NCBI GenBank assembly: GCA_042090785.1
Contig: JBELIP010000005.1
Location: forward strand, 39,892 to 103,891
DNA length: 64,000 nt
Reading direction: 5' to 3'
Source of the DNA: UBA7434 sp042090785
Lineage (GTDB): Bacteria > Pseudomonadota > Gammaproteobacteria > Pseudomonadales > UBA7434
Positions 54,136-62,763 of this stretch are shown in pieces; the stretch's first letter is position 1, and each line of letters starts with the position of its first letter. The notes beneath the pieces were generated by a model, which worked only from the letters and a program-made list of their open reading frames with translations, was not told where the DNA came from and did not search any database. Position numbers and translations under genes: made by a program.

Positions 54136-56001
54136 ATGTCATACCAAGTGCTGGCGCGTAAATGGCGTCCGCAATCCTTTGAAACCATGGTGGGGCAGTC
54201 CCACGTTCTCAAGGCTTTGTCGAATGCGTTGGAACAAGGCCGCCTGCATCACGCTTATTTGCTTACGGGTACTCGCGGTGTGGGTAAAACCACCATCGCT
54301 CGAATTTTAGCGCGTTGCCTAAATTGCGATGAGGGTGTTTCTGCTTCGCCTTGTGGTGTGTGTCCTACCTGTAAAGAAATTACCGAAGGGCGCAGCGTTG
54401 ACTTAATAGAAGTGGATGCTGCCTCGCGCACTAAAGTGGAAGATACGCGCGAGTTACTCGATAACGTTCAGTACGCGCCTTCGCAGTGTCGTTATAAAAT
54501 ATACCTTATCGATGAAGTGCATATGCTGTCTAACCACAGTTTTAATGCGCTATTAAAAACCTTAGAAGAACCGCCTCCACACGCGGTATTTTTATTCGCA
54601 ACCACGCATCCTCAAAAGTTACCGCCAACGGTGTTGTCGCGTTGTTTGCAGTTTCACTTAAAAAACCTTACCCCGCAGCTTATTGTTGATCATTTAAAAA
54701 CTGTCTTTGACGCTGAAAGCGTGAGTTACGACGATGATGGTCTTTGGGTGATTGCGCGAGCAGCGTCAGGCAGTATGCGAGATGCCTTGAGCTTAGCCGA
54801 TCAAGCTATTGCCTTTGGTGGTGGTTCGGTTATGGGTGATGCGGTTAATACCATGTTAGGCACGGTTGATCATGATGTCTTAACTCAGTTGCTTGCCGCC
54901 ATTGTTGCTGGTGATGCTGATAAAGCGCTCGCCGTTATTGCCGCCTATGCCGAACGAGCGCCAGACTTTGTTGGCTTAGTTGATGAGTTGCTTAAGCTTA
55001 TTCATCGCATTGCCGTGGAGCAAGCAGTGCCGGGCGCTGGAAGTGAAGGGCAACTTTATAGAACCTTTATTCATGACTATGCCGGTTTAATTAGCCCTGA
55101 AGATTTACAACTGTATTATCAGAGTTTATTAGTGGGTAAGCGTGATTTAACACTCGCACCTGACCCGATTACGGGTATAGAAATGATAGTGCTGCGGTTA
55201 TTTGCTTTCCGTATAGCGCCAGCGGGTTCAGCTTTGCTTGATTCGTCCAGTAGTGGAGTAGCGCCAGCAAAAAAGCCGGTAGCTGAAGTCGCGCCCGAGC
55301 CAGCGGCGTCGGTGGATGCGGCTTTGCTCGATAATACAGCTGCGCAGCCTGAGCCTGTTAAACAGCCTGAGCCCGTTAAACAGCCTGAGCCCGTTAAAGC
55401 CCCTGCCGAACCAATGGCATCATCGCCTGCCGCGTCTATGATAGATGATTTTGACGCGATACCGGCTTATTCAGCACCGGTGGAAGAGGCTGTAGTGACT
55501 GAAGTAGTGACTGAAGTAACGGCCGAACCGTTGGTCGATTTAAATAGTGCGGATATTGATAATGGGGTGAGCCCAGCGTTAGATTCGCTAACACCATTGT
55601 CGTGGTGTGAAATGTTTTCCGCATTACCGTTAAGCGGTATTGTGCGAACGGTTGCATCGTATTGCGTGCCTATTCATATAAGCGATGACGAAAAGGGCAG
55701 TGTGACATTTGCATTAGCCGATGATAATACGACGTTATTTAATGAAGAGCATCCGGCAAGGTTAGCCAAAGGTTTATCCATTTATTACGGTAAGCCGCTC
55801 ACTGTAAAAATTCAGATTGTTGAAGATTGGTCTAGCTTAGCTTTACCTGCCGATGTAGAAACGCCAGCCGATTATCGCGCGCGGATAAAAACCGAGGTGC
55901 ACGGTGAGGCTTTATCCTCATTGCAAGAAGACGACAATGTTAAATCCATTATCGATGCTTTTGATGGTGAGCTGGATGCGGATACAGTTCGCTCGCTGTA
56001 G
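54136..56001 (+). CDS. dnaX: DNA polymerase III tau subunit (gamma by frameshift)
   Basis: Clamp loader subunit of 621 residues. The N-terminal AAA+ domain has Walker A GTRGVGKTT and the zinc cysteines CLNCDEG-SPCGVCPTC, then EVDAASRTKVEDTREL and the SRC motif LSRCLQF. The C-terminal part binds DnaB and alpha. The start is the ATG of MSYQVLARKWRPQSF, the conserved N-terminus; an upstream in-frame ATG at 54076 is not needed. A programmed -1 frameshift signal at 55255-55286 would yield a gamma-like protein of 383 residues. A QPEPVK 18-bp repeat lies in the linker. ybaB, normally next, is absent. Confidence 0.95.
   Translation: MSYQVLARKWRPQSFETMVGQSHVLKALSNALEQGRLHHAYLLTGTRGVGKTTIARILARCLNCDEGVSASPCGVCPTCKEITEGRSVDLIEVDAASRTKVEDTRELLDNVQYAPSQCRYKIYLIDEVHMLSNHSFNALLKTLEEPPPHAVFLFATTHPQKLPPTVLSRCLQFHLKNLTPQLIVDHLKTVFDAESVSYDDDGLWVIARAASGSMRDALSLADQAIAFGGGSVMGDAVNTMLGTVDHDVLTQLLAAIVAGDADKALAVIAAYAERAPDFVGLVDELLKLIHRIAVEQAVPGAGSEGQLYRTFIHDYAGLISPEDLQLYYQSLLVGKRDLTLAPDPITGIEMIVLRLFAFRIAPAGSALLDSSSSGVAPAKKPVAEVAPEPAASVDAALLDNTAAQPEPVKQPEPVKQPEPVKAPAEPMASSPAASMIDDFDAIPAYSAPVEEAVVTEVVTEVTAEPLVDLNSADIDNGVSPALDSLTPLSWCEMFSALPLSGIVRTVASYCVPIHISDDEKGSVTFALADDNTTLFNEEHPARLAKGLSIYYGKPLTVKIQIVEDWSSLALPADVETPADYRARIKTEVHGEALSSLQEDDNVKSIIDAFDGELDADTVRSL
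55255..55286 (+). promoter_or_regulatory. dnaX programmed -1 frameshift site
   Basis: GGAG (55255-55258) lies 10 nt before the heptamer A AAA AAG (55269-55275) read in frame as GCA AAA AAG. After a -1 slip the next codons are GCC GGT AGC TGA, so the gamma form ends at 55286. The following G+C-rich segment can form a bulged stem (GCCG..GCTG with CAGCGGC). This matches the E. coli dnaX signal in all its parts. Confidence 0.85.
55345..55398 (+). repeat. Three 18-bp repeats in dnaX
   Basis: CAGCCTGAGCCYGTTAAA occurs three times, encoding QPEPVK. It lies in the flexible linker of tau after the frameshift site. Confidence 0.9.
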
Positions 56002-56065
56002 CTAAACATGCGCATTAAAAAACTATTTTTAGTTTAGAATTTTAAGGTTTTACTTATAACGAATT

Positions 56066-56665
56066 ATGTCACATAGCCCTTTAATACAGCAGTTAATTGA
56101 TGCTTTTTGCAGCTTGCCCGGTGTGGGTCCAAAGTCTGCCCAGCGTATGGCATTGCATATGCTCGAAAAGCAGCGTGCCGCGGGTTTAAAGTTGTCCCAA
56201 GTTTTGGCTGATGCCATCGAGCGTGTAGGTCGTTGCAGTCGCTGTCGTATTTTAACAGAGGATGCAACATGCAGTATTTGTTTGTCGACTCGCCGTGATG
56301 ATTCTGTTTTGTGTGTTGTAGAGAACCCAACAGACGTTTTTGCAATTGAGCAAAGCGGTGAATTTAAAGGGCGTTATTTTGTGCTGTTAGGGCATTTGTC
56401 ACCAATAGATGGTGTGGGTCCAGATGATATAGGTATAACCGATTTGCTAAGCCGCATTGCGGACGAGCCCGTTCAAGAAGTTATTTTAGCAACAAGTACA
56501 ACCGTCGAAGGTGAAGCGACGGCATTTTATATAGCTAATCAGCTAACGAAACAGGATATTACCGTTAGTCGAATTGCCCATGGTGTACCGTTAGGTGGAG
56601 AGTTAGAGTTTGTCGACGGTGGCACAATTGCGCGCGCATTAACAGGTAGATTAAATTTTGAATGA
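56066..56665 (+). CDS. recR: Recombination mediator RecR
   Basis: A 199-residue RecFOR component. The helix-hairpin-helix start LPGVGPKSAQRMALHML, zinc cysteines C57, C60, C69 and C72, and the TOPRIM domain with CVVENPTDVFAIEQSGEF and DGVGPDDIG are intact. It loads RecA at gaps. It follows dnaX after 64 bp and overlaps rnd by 8 bp. The ybaB gene that usually separates dnaX and recR is missing. Confidence 0.96.
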   Translation: MSHSPLIQQLIDAFCSLPGVGPKSAQRMALHMLEKQRAAGLKLSQVLADAIERVGRCSRCRILTEDATCSICLSTRRDDSVLCVVENPTDVFAIEQSGEFKGRYFVLLGHLSPIDGVGPDDIGITDLLSRIADEPVQEVILATSTTVEGEATAFYIANQLTKQDITVSRIAHGVPLGGELEFVDGGTIARALTGRLNFE

Positions 56666-57791
56666 TACACAGTTTGTTTTTGTTGATAATGATAAAGCTT
56701 TAGCCGAAATGGTTGCCGCTTGTCTTGAGCAGCCAGTCATAGCATTAGATACTGAGTTTATCCGTACCGATACTTTTTATCCTAAGCCGGCACTGTTGCA
56801 AATTTATGATAGGCGACAAATTTACTTGGTTGATCCACTGGCCATTGGTGATGTTGAGCCTTTAAGAGTGTTATTTAAATCACCGTCAACCGTTAAGGTT
56901 ATGCACAGTTGCAGTGAAGATATGGACGTTTTTTCTCGTTTGTTAGGCTGCTATCCACGACCCTTAGTGGACACTCAAATTGCGGCCAGTATTGTTGGTA
57001 TGGATTTTTCAATGAGCTACCAACGTTTAGTTGAATCAATACTCGACAAGCAGTTGGATAAAGCCGAAACGCGGTCGGATTGGTTACAGCGTCCTTTATC
57101 GGAAAAACAGTTAGCCTATGCTGCAGACGATGTGCTGTGGTTGTTAGATGTGCATGATCACTTAACTGAGCAGTTGAATATTTTAGGCCGCGAGTCATGG
57201 ATGGCCGAAGAGTGTCAGAGCTTATTGATGCGTGCAGAGCAGCCAATACCTTTTGACCAATATTATTTAAAGGTTAAAGCTGCATGGCGCTTGGACCCAA
57301 AATCGTTAAATACTTTGCGTGGCCTATGTGCTTGGCGCGAAGAAGTCGCGCGCGAAAAAAATATACCACGTAGTCGTGTTGTTAGTGATGCAATATTGTT
57401 AGAACTATCGCGTCAGCGTCCTGACAATAAACCTGCCCTCAGTGGTATATCAGAAATGCGTCACTCTACGGTGCGCACGCAAGGCGATGCTATTCTTGCC
57501 GTTATTGCTGCAGCCGAAGCCGTTGATAGTCATGATTACCCACCGGAGATGCTACCTACCGGCAGCCTTGATGCAAGAACAGCGCTTAAATCTATGAAGC
57601 AAGCGGTTGATAGTGCGGCTAAAAACTTAAATATTCCCGAAGCTTTACTGGGTCGTCGTCGCGATTTAGAGGCGTATTTATTTGCCACTGATTCGTCAAC
57701 ACAGTTATTAGGTCAAGGCTGGCGAGCGCGTATTTTAGCGCCGGTATTGGATCCAATTGTTGCGCTCTACCAAGCGCTGACTAAGCCTTAA
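56658..57791 (+). CDS. rnd: Ribonuclease D
   Basis: 3'-5' exoribonuclease of tRNA precursor maturation, 377 residues. The DEDD motifs are visible: ALDTEF (D31, E33), HSCSEDMDVF and YAADDVLWLLDVH. Two HRDC domains follow, including LRGLCAWREEVAREKNIPR. The start is TTG at 56658: AGGTAG lies about 9 nt upstream, the frame is open, and no ATG precedes the conserved VFVDNDKAL. It overlaps recR by 8 bp. A 20-bp repeat begins at its stop codon. Confidence 0.95.
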   Translation: MNDTQFVFVDNDKALAEMVAACLEQPVIALDTEFIRTDTFYPKPALLQIYDRRQIYLVDPLAIGDVEPLRVLFKSPSTVKVMHSCSEDMDVFSRLLGCYPRPLVDTQIAASIVGMDFSMSYQRLVESILDKQLDKAETRSDWLQRPLSEKQLAYAADDVLWLLDVHDHLTEQLNILGRESWMAEECQSLLMRAEQPIPFDQYYLKVKAAWRLDPKSLNTLRGLCAWREEVAREKNIPRSRVVSDAILLELSRQRPDNKPALSGISEMRHSTVRTQGDAILAVIAAAEAVDSHDYPPEMLPTGSLDARTALKSMKQAVDSAAKNLNIPEALLGRRRDLEAYLFATDSSTQLLGQGWRARILAPVLDPIVALYQALTKP

Positions 57792-57834
57792 GCCAATTAA
57801 ATAAGCCTTAAGCCGATTAAATAAGCCTTAAGCC
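57782..57834 (+). repeat. 20-bp tandem repeat over the rnd stop codon
   Basis: TAAGCCTTAAGCC recurs at 57782, 57802 and 57822, with linking RATTAAA. The first copy includes the rnd stop, so the later copies lie outside the gene. Confidence 0.9.
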
Positions 57835-57861
57835 AGCAGACACGGTTATTAGTGGGTGAGT

Positions 57862-58173
57862 ATGAGCGAAAAAATGCTTTGTAAAATTTATAGAAGTGAG
57901 CGCCAGCAAGGTGCTTACCTCTACACCACCTTAGAGCAAGGCCTTGAGCCTGTGCCCGGTTTATTGCTAACTAAGCTCGGTGATTTAACCGAAGCCATGT
58001 CTATATTGTTAGAGCCCGGTCGAAAACTGGCTAACGCCAATATAGAAACCGTGATGACCGCTTTGCGTGACGATGGTTTTTATTTGCAGATGCCACCCGG
58101 CCATGCTGCCACGTTTGAAGCATCATTAGCCGCGCTGGTAGCAAACCCTAGCGCCAAGCAAAAACTTAGCTAA
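57862..58173 (+). CDS. ycgL: YcgL domain-containing protein
   Basis: A 103-residue cytoplasmic protein: MLCKIYRSERQQGAYLYT, LTKLGDLTEAMSI and GFYLQMPPG match the YcgL family. The function is unknown. The ATG at 57862 (MSEKMLCKIY) is preferred to the GTG two codons earlier, with GGTGAG upstream. ycgN follows 3 bp later. The rnd-ycgL-ycgN order is common in this class. Confidence 0.94.
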   Translation: MSEKMLCKIYRSERQQGAYLYTTLEQGLEPVPGLLLTKLGDLTEAMSILLEPGRKLANANIETVMTALRDDGFYLQMPPGHAATFEASLAALVANPSAKQKLS

Positions 58174-58176
58174 CCG

Positions 58177-58617
58177 ATGTTTTGGCAAGAGCGACCGCTA
58201 GAAGAGTTATCCCCATTAGAATGGGAGCAGCTCTGCGATGGCTGTGCTAAGTGTTGCCTCAATAAACTCGAAGATGAAGAGGCCAACCGTGTTGTATATA
58301 CGCGTGTTGCTTGTCGCTTGCTTGACAGTGAGCAATGCCGCTGCACCGATTATGATAACCGGCTGACTTTGGCACCGAATTGTATACAAGTCACGCCTGC
58401 AATGGCGCGCAGTGCAAAATGGCTACCCGATAGCTGTGCTTATCGTTTGGTTGCCGAAGGGCGTGACCTGCCTAGCTGGCATCCTTTGTTAAGTACCAGT
58501 GGTGATTCAACGCCTGCGGTGAGTGCCGGTGCTTCTGTAGCAGGTCGCGTGTTAAGTGAAGAGTATGTTCATCCCGATGGCTTAGATGAGCATGTGATTA
58601 CTTGGGTAAGTGTCTAG
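58177..58617 (+). CDS. ycgN: YcgN/UPF0260 family cysteine cluster protein
   Basis: A 146-residue protein with the cysteine motif CDGCAKCCLNKL, then CRLLDSEQCRCTDYDNR and PNCIQVTP, which form the predicted metal- or Fe-S-binding site (CxxCxxCC group). The C-terminal region contains HPDGLDEHVITW. Function unproven. It is co-transcribed with ycgL (3-bp gap). Confidence 0.93.
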   Translation: MFWQERPLEELSPLEWEQLCDGCAKCCLNKLEDEEANRVVYTRVACRLLDSEQCRCTDYDNRLTLAPNCIQVTPAMARSAKWLPDSCAYRLVAEGRDLPSWHPLLSTSGDSTPAVSAGASVAGRVLSEEYVHPDGLDEHVITWVSV

Positions 58618-58717
58618 CTGTTGTTGATTTAATGAATTAATGAATGAGTAGTTGAATGAGTCAGTTGTTCAATGAGTTAGATGTTTTAACTAGTCGGTAG
58701 ATGAGTAAGGAATATTT

Positions 58718-59041
58718 ATGTCTGAGTTCAGTGGCTCCCTTAATATTTGGCTTTTATACGCCGCTTCATCAGTGGCAATGCTAGTTATTGTCTGGCATTT
58801 TTTACGGGCTTATCTGTCATTTATCCCGTTGTTGTTATTAATGAGTACGCTGTTGATTATTTTAGCTACCCCAGTAGCGGTTCATGATACGCAGTCCATG
58901 GCGCCGGCATGGTTAGTTGGCCTGTTTGAGTTTGCGTTGGGTCGTCCAGAAGTCGCAGAAGCGGCGGTGCTGCCAATACTGGCATTACTGGTTATTTCTT
59001 ATGCGGTTATATTGCTTATTTCTATTTTGCGCAGACGTTGA
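58718..59041 (+). CDS. Small three-helix membrane protein
   Basis: A 107-residue protein with three hydrophobic helices (about 10-28, 32-52 and 84-104) and a basic end (ILRRR). AAGGA lies 7 nt before the ATG. It precedes the VWA gene of the second MoxR set, on the same strand. I do not recognise the family; it may belong to that system. Confidence 0.75.
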   Translation: MSEFSGSLNIWLLYAASSVAMLVIVWHFLRAYLSFIPLLLLMSTLLIILATPVAVHDTQSMAPAWLVGLFEFALGRPEVAEAAVLPILALLVISYAVILLISILRRR

Positions 59042-59270
59042 TTTAAAAGTGAAGTGACAAGGTTTATGTTGAATTCGGCTTGTGGTAAAAGTCCTCTTTC
59101 TCTGCGCTTGAAATGGCCTCAATCACTGCTATAAATAATTGTAATTCATTGTTTTTTACTACGTTGTTTTTTAATACGTTTTTTACTCAGTTTTTACTAC
59201 AAGAGTTACTGCTAATTATTTTTTCTGTAGCGCAGCGCCTGTATTCAGACTGCATAGCGAGAAACTACCC

Positions 59271-61769
59271 ATGACAACTCCCCGTCAAATAGGCCATTTA
59301 AGGCCTTATTTTAAATTAACGTATTTAGTATTTTTTGTTGTTGCCATTGCATTTATTACTCCTCATGTTTTTGCGCAACAGCCCATAGATGCTCAAGCTG
59401 TTACAGTACAAAATAATTCTGATATCCGTGTGTTAATTGATGTTTCTGGCAGCATGAAGCAAAACGACCCTCGCAACTTGCGTCGTCCAGCATTAGACCT
59501 ATTGGTTCAGCTTTTTCCTACCGATAGTCGCGCAGGTATTTGGACCTTTGGCAAATATGTCAATATGCTTGCAGCGCATAAAACAGTGTCTAAAGAATGG
59601 CGTAATCAGTCATCCAATAAGTCGCGGTTAATTAATTCGGTAGCCCTGCATACCAATATAGGGCTGGCATTAGAAAAAGCGATTTATGATGGTGGGCAAA
59701 AAAAATATTCTGATGCTAATCATTTTAACACCTCGGTGCTATTGCTCACCGACGGTGTCGTCGATATCGCCAAAGATCCCCAAGTAAATGAGCAAGAGCG
59801 TCAACGTATTCTTGATGAATTATTACCTCGATACCAAGCCGCCGGTGTCACCCTACATACCGTTGCCTTATCGACGAATGCAGATGTCGAATTACTCGAG
59901 CGCCTAGCCATAGAAACTGACGGCATTTTTGCCGTGGCAGAAGATGCCGAAGACCTAAATCGCATTTTTTTGCGAGCATTTGACCAATCATCGCCGAGCA
60001 ATAGAGCACCGTTAGAGGACAACCGTTTTTTAATTGATTCCAGTGTTGAAGAATTTACCGCCTTAGTATTTAAACAAGAAGGCAGCGAAGCGACAAATAT
60101 TCAAAGTCCAAGCGGGCAAGTATTTAATGCTAAAAGCGAAGGTGCCAGTTTACGTTGGTTTGCTAGTGACGCTTACGACTTAATAACCATTCAGCAACCC
60201 GAAGAAGGTGAGTGGCGCATTAATGCCGATATTGACCCCGAGAATAGAGTAACCGTTGTCAGCGATTTAACATTAGCCATTGCCCCTATTGCTAACAACC
60301 TCTATCACGGTGAAGTAGCCACTCTCACCGCTAGTCTATTAGAGAGCGGGCAAGTAGTGAGTAACAGTGCTTTGTTAGACTTGTTAACGGTTAATGCCAG
60401 TATGTCGCGTTCTAATACAACGTTTTGGCGACAGGCCTTAGTACGAGAGAATTTAGGCAAAGAGAATTTAGAAAATGAGAGTTTAGGGAATGAGAGTTTA
60501 GAGAATGAGAGTTTAGGAAGTGAGAGTAAGGATGCGGGAATTTATTATCGTGATTTAGATATGCTTCGCAACTCAGGCGATTACGCATTAAATGTCGTGG
60601 TGGACGGTAAAACATTTAAACGTGAAAAAACACTTAAATTTACAGTGAGAGAGCCGTTTCGGGTAGAGCTAGCAGCCAATGAATTACAGGGTGAATTTAC
60701 GCTTACCGTCATGGCCGATGATAAACGCTTACGCACTCATGATGTTGCCTTAAGTGCCGTTATTAAACAGCCTAACGGAAGTGAGTTGACGGTTGATTTA
60801 TTTAGCGAACAAGCAGGCGTCTGGTCTTATCAAGCCGTAGAGCAGGGTACGGGCTCATATGTTATTCACTTATTGGCAGCGGGTTACAACACCGAAGCGC
60901 GCGCTGTAAATTATGCCCTTGCCGAACAAGAATTATATTTAAATGTCCCCGGCATTGCCGAGCCTGAAGTTATTGTTGAGCCTGCTGTTGAACGAGTTGT
61001 TGAGCAAGAAGCGATTGCAGACACGGTGATACAGCAAGAGGTAGAAAAAAAAAGCAACAACTGGTTACGCTATGTTGCTTTAATTGCCGGTAATTTATTA
61101 TTAATCGGTTTGCTATTTTTTATCTATAAAAAAATGATGGCTAGCCAGCCCGCTGCAAGTAAAAAATCAACTGGCTTAGAGGATGATGTTGAGAGTGAAG
61201 ACATTATTGAAGAAAATAAAAAAGAAGCTGTTGAAAATAATAGTGATGCAGAAAAAATCATCGATAAAAACGCAGATAAAAACGTNNNNNNNNNNNNNNN
61301 NNNNNNNNNNNNNNNNNNNNNNNNNNNNNNNNNNNNNNNNNNNNNNNNNNNNNNNNNNNNNNNNNNNNNNNNNNNNNNNNNNNNNGATAAAAACGTAGGT
61401 GAAGACGTTGATATTGATGCGGTAGATATCAGTGTGGACGAAGCGTCTGCTGAACCGACAACTGAGCCGACAAAAAAAGAAGCTGAGTCAATATTAGAGG
61501 AAGACACCGTTACGCCGAGTGACCTTAATACACTTTTAGATGTTGAGGCAGACCATCAAGACGACCATCAAGACGACCATCAAGACGAACATCAAGATAA
61601 AAATCATCAAAAAGAAATTTCTGATGCAGCTACAGATGAAGATATAGATAGTACAGAAGAAGATACAGAGAGCGATGGTACAGAAAGTAGTGACAATGCA
61701 ATAGATGATGTAGATATTGAGTTTGACTTAAGTACCAATGATGATTCAACAATCGATAATAAAAAATAA
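59271..61769 (+). CDS. VWA domain exported membrane protein, TIGR03503-like, with assembly gap
   Basis: About 832 residues as assembled. A signal segment (FFVVAIAFITPHVFA) is followed by a VWA domain with metal motif D-V-S-G-S (LIDVSGSMKQN). A beta-rich part and a membrane helix (LRYVALIAGNLLLIGLLFFIY) precede an acidic low-complexity cytoplasmic tail. The tail is cut by 100 N at 61286-61385. It resembles the TIGR03503 family. A 15-bp repeat (ENESLG-type) and a 12-bp repeat (DDHQ) lie inside. The MoxR-type ATPase follows after 122 bp. Confidence 0.85.
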   Translation: MTTPRQIGHLRPYFKLTYLVFFVVAIAFITPHVFAQQPIDAQAVTVQNNSDIRVLIDVSGSMKQNDPRNLRRPALDLLVQLFPTDSRAGIWTFGKYVNMLAAHKTVSKEWRNQSSNKSRLINSVALHTNIGLALEKAIYDGGQKKYSDANHFNTSVLLLTDGVVDIAKDPQVNEQERQRILDELLPRYQAAGVTLHTVALSTNADVELLERLAIETDGIFAVAEDAEDLNRIFLRAFDQSSPSNRAPLEDNRFLIDSSVEEFTALVFKQEGSEATNIQSPSGQVFNAKSEGASLRWFASDAYDLITIQQPEEGEWRINADIDPENRVTVVSDLTLAIAPIANNLYHGEVATLTASLLESGQVVSNSALLDLLTVNASMSRSNTTFWRQALVRENLGKENLENESLGNESLENESLGSESKDAGIYYRDLDMLRNSGDYALNVVVDGKTFKREKTLKFTVREPFRVELAANELQGEFTLTVMADDKRLRTHDVALSAVIKQPNGSELTVDLFSEQAGVWSYQAVEQGTGSYVIHLLAAGYNTEARAVNYALAEQELYLNVPGIAEPEVIVEPAVERVVEQEAIADTVIQQEVEKKSNNWLRYVALIAGNLLLIGLLFFIYKKMMASQPAASKKSTGLEDDVESEDIIEENKKEAVENNSDAEKIIDKNADKNXXXXXXXXXXXXXXXXXXXXXXXXXXXXXXXXXXDKNVGEDVDIDAVDISVDEASAEPTTEPTKKEAESILEEDTVTPSDLNTLLDVEADHQDDHQDDHQDEHQDKNHQKEISDAATDEDIDSTEEDTESDGTESSDNAIDDVDIEFDLSTNDDSTIDNKK
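60447..60521 (+). repeat. Five 15-bp tandem units in the VWA gene
   Basis: GAGARTTTAGRNAAT units encode the pentapeptides ENLGK, ENLEN, ESLGN, ESLEN and ESLGS. Confidence 0.85.
61286..61385. other. Assembly gap (100 N) inside the VWA gene
   Basis: Exactly 100 N within a GATAAAAACGY repeat. The 11 bases GATAAAAACGT occur at both edges, so repeat length is unresolved. Confidence 0.95.
61551..61598 (+). repeat. Four 12-bp units in the VWA gene tail
   Basis: GACCATCAAGAC occurs at 61551, 61563 and 61575, with a variant at 61587. It encodes DHQD repeats in the acidic tail. Confidence 0.9.
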
Positions 61770-61891
61770 GCATTTCTTAATTATTTCAATGATTAATAGT
61801 ATGTATAATCTCGCTGTAAGCCAGTGGCTAAGTGTTAGTTGTTGGCTAATAAGGGGTTAATCAATGGTTCATTTAAGAAAGGCGGTTTATT

Positions 61892-62743
61892 GTGACAACA
61901 TTCAGTAGTACGCAAGATTACATTGCCAGTGATGATTTATCGATGGCAGTTAATGCCGCAATGGCACTAGAAAAACCCTTACTCATTAAAGGTGAGCCAG
62001 GCACAGGTAAAACCATGTTAGCTGAGCAAGTTGCAGAAGCTGCCGGTATGCAGCTAGTGCAATGGCATATTAAGTCAACCACTAAAGCGCACCAAGGTTT
62101 GTACGAATACGATGCCGTATCGCGTTTACGTGACTCTCAGTTAGGCGATAACAAAGTTGCCGATGTAGCTAACTACATTAAAAAAGGCAAGCTTTGGGAA
62201 GCGTTTGCAGCAGAAAAGCGCGTAGTGTTATTGATTGATGAAATTGATAAAGCCGATATTGAATTCCCCAACGATTTACTGCAAGAGCTTGATCGTATGG
62301 AGTTTTACGTTTATGAGACAGGCGAGACCATTAAAGCAGTGAATCGACCGGTTATTATTATTACCAGTAATAACGAAAAAGAACTCCCCGATGCGTTTTT
62401 ACGTCGTTGTTTTTTCCACTTTATTAATTTTCCTGATCGTCCAACCATGAAGTCTATAGTCGACGTTCACTATCCAAACATTCAAAAAACTTTAGTTGAT
62501 CAAGCTTTAGAGATATTCTTTGAATTAAGAGAATTGCCTGGTTTAAAAAAGCGGCCATCAACCTCCGAGTTAATTGATTGGCTTAAGCTATTAATGTCTG
62601 ATGATATCCCTGACGATATTCTTGCCCAGCGTGACCCATCAAACGCAATACCGCCGCTGTATGGCGCATTGCTTAAAAACGAGCAAGACGTACAAATGCT
62701 TGAGCGCTTAGCGTTTATGCATCGCCGCGAGACATCACGCTAA
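61892..62743 (+). CDS. Second MoxR-type AAA+ ATPase
   Basis: A 283-residue AAA+ ATPase distinct from the one at 52 kb. Walker A GEPGTGKT (34-41), Walker B VVLLIDEIDKAD, and sensor-like ITSNNEKELPDAFLRRC are present, plus WHIKSTTKAHQGLYEYD, typical of the CoxD/YehP-associated group. The start is GTG with AAAGGCGG upstream. It is followed 20 bp later by the VWA partner. It probably activates or remodels that protein. Confidence 0.93.
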   Translation: MTTFSSTQDYIASDDLSMAVNAAMALEKPLLIKGEPGTGKTMLAEQVAEAAGMQLVQWHIKSTTKAHQGLYEYDAVSRLRDSQLGDNKVADVANYIKKGKLWEAFAAEKRVVLLIDEIDKADIEFPNDLLQELDRMEFYVYETGETIKAVNRPVIIITSNNEKELPDAFLRRCFFHFINFPDRPTMKSIVDVHYPNIQKTLVDQALEIFFELRELPGLKKRPSTSELIDWLKLLMSDDIPDDILAQRDPSNAIPPLYGALLKNEQDVQMLERLAFMHRRETSR

Positions 62744-62763
62744 TTGTTTAGCGAACGCTTATT

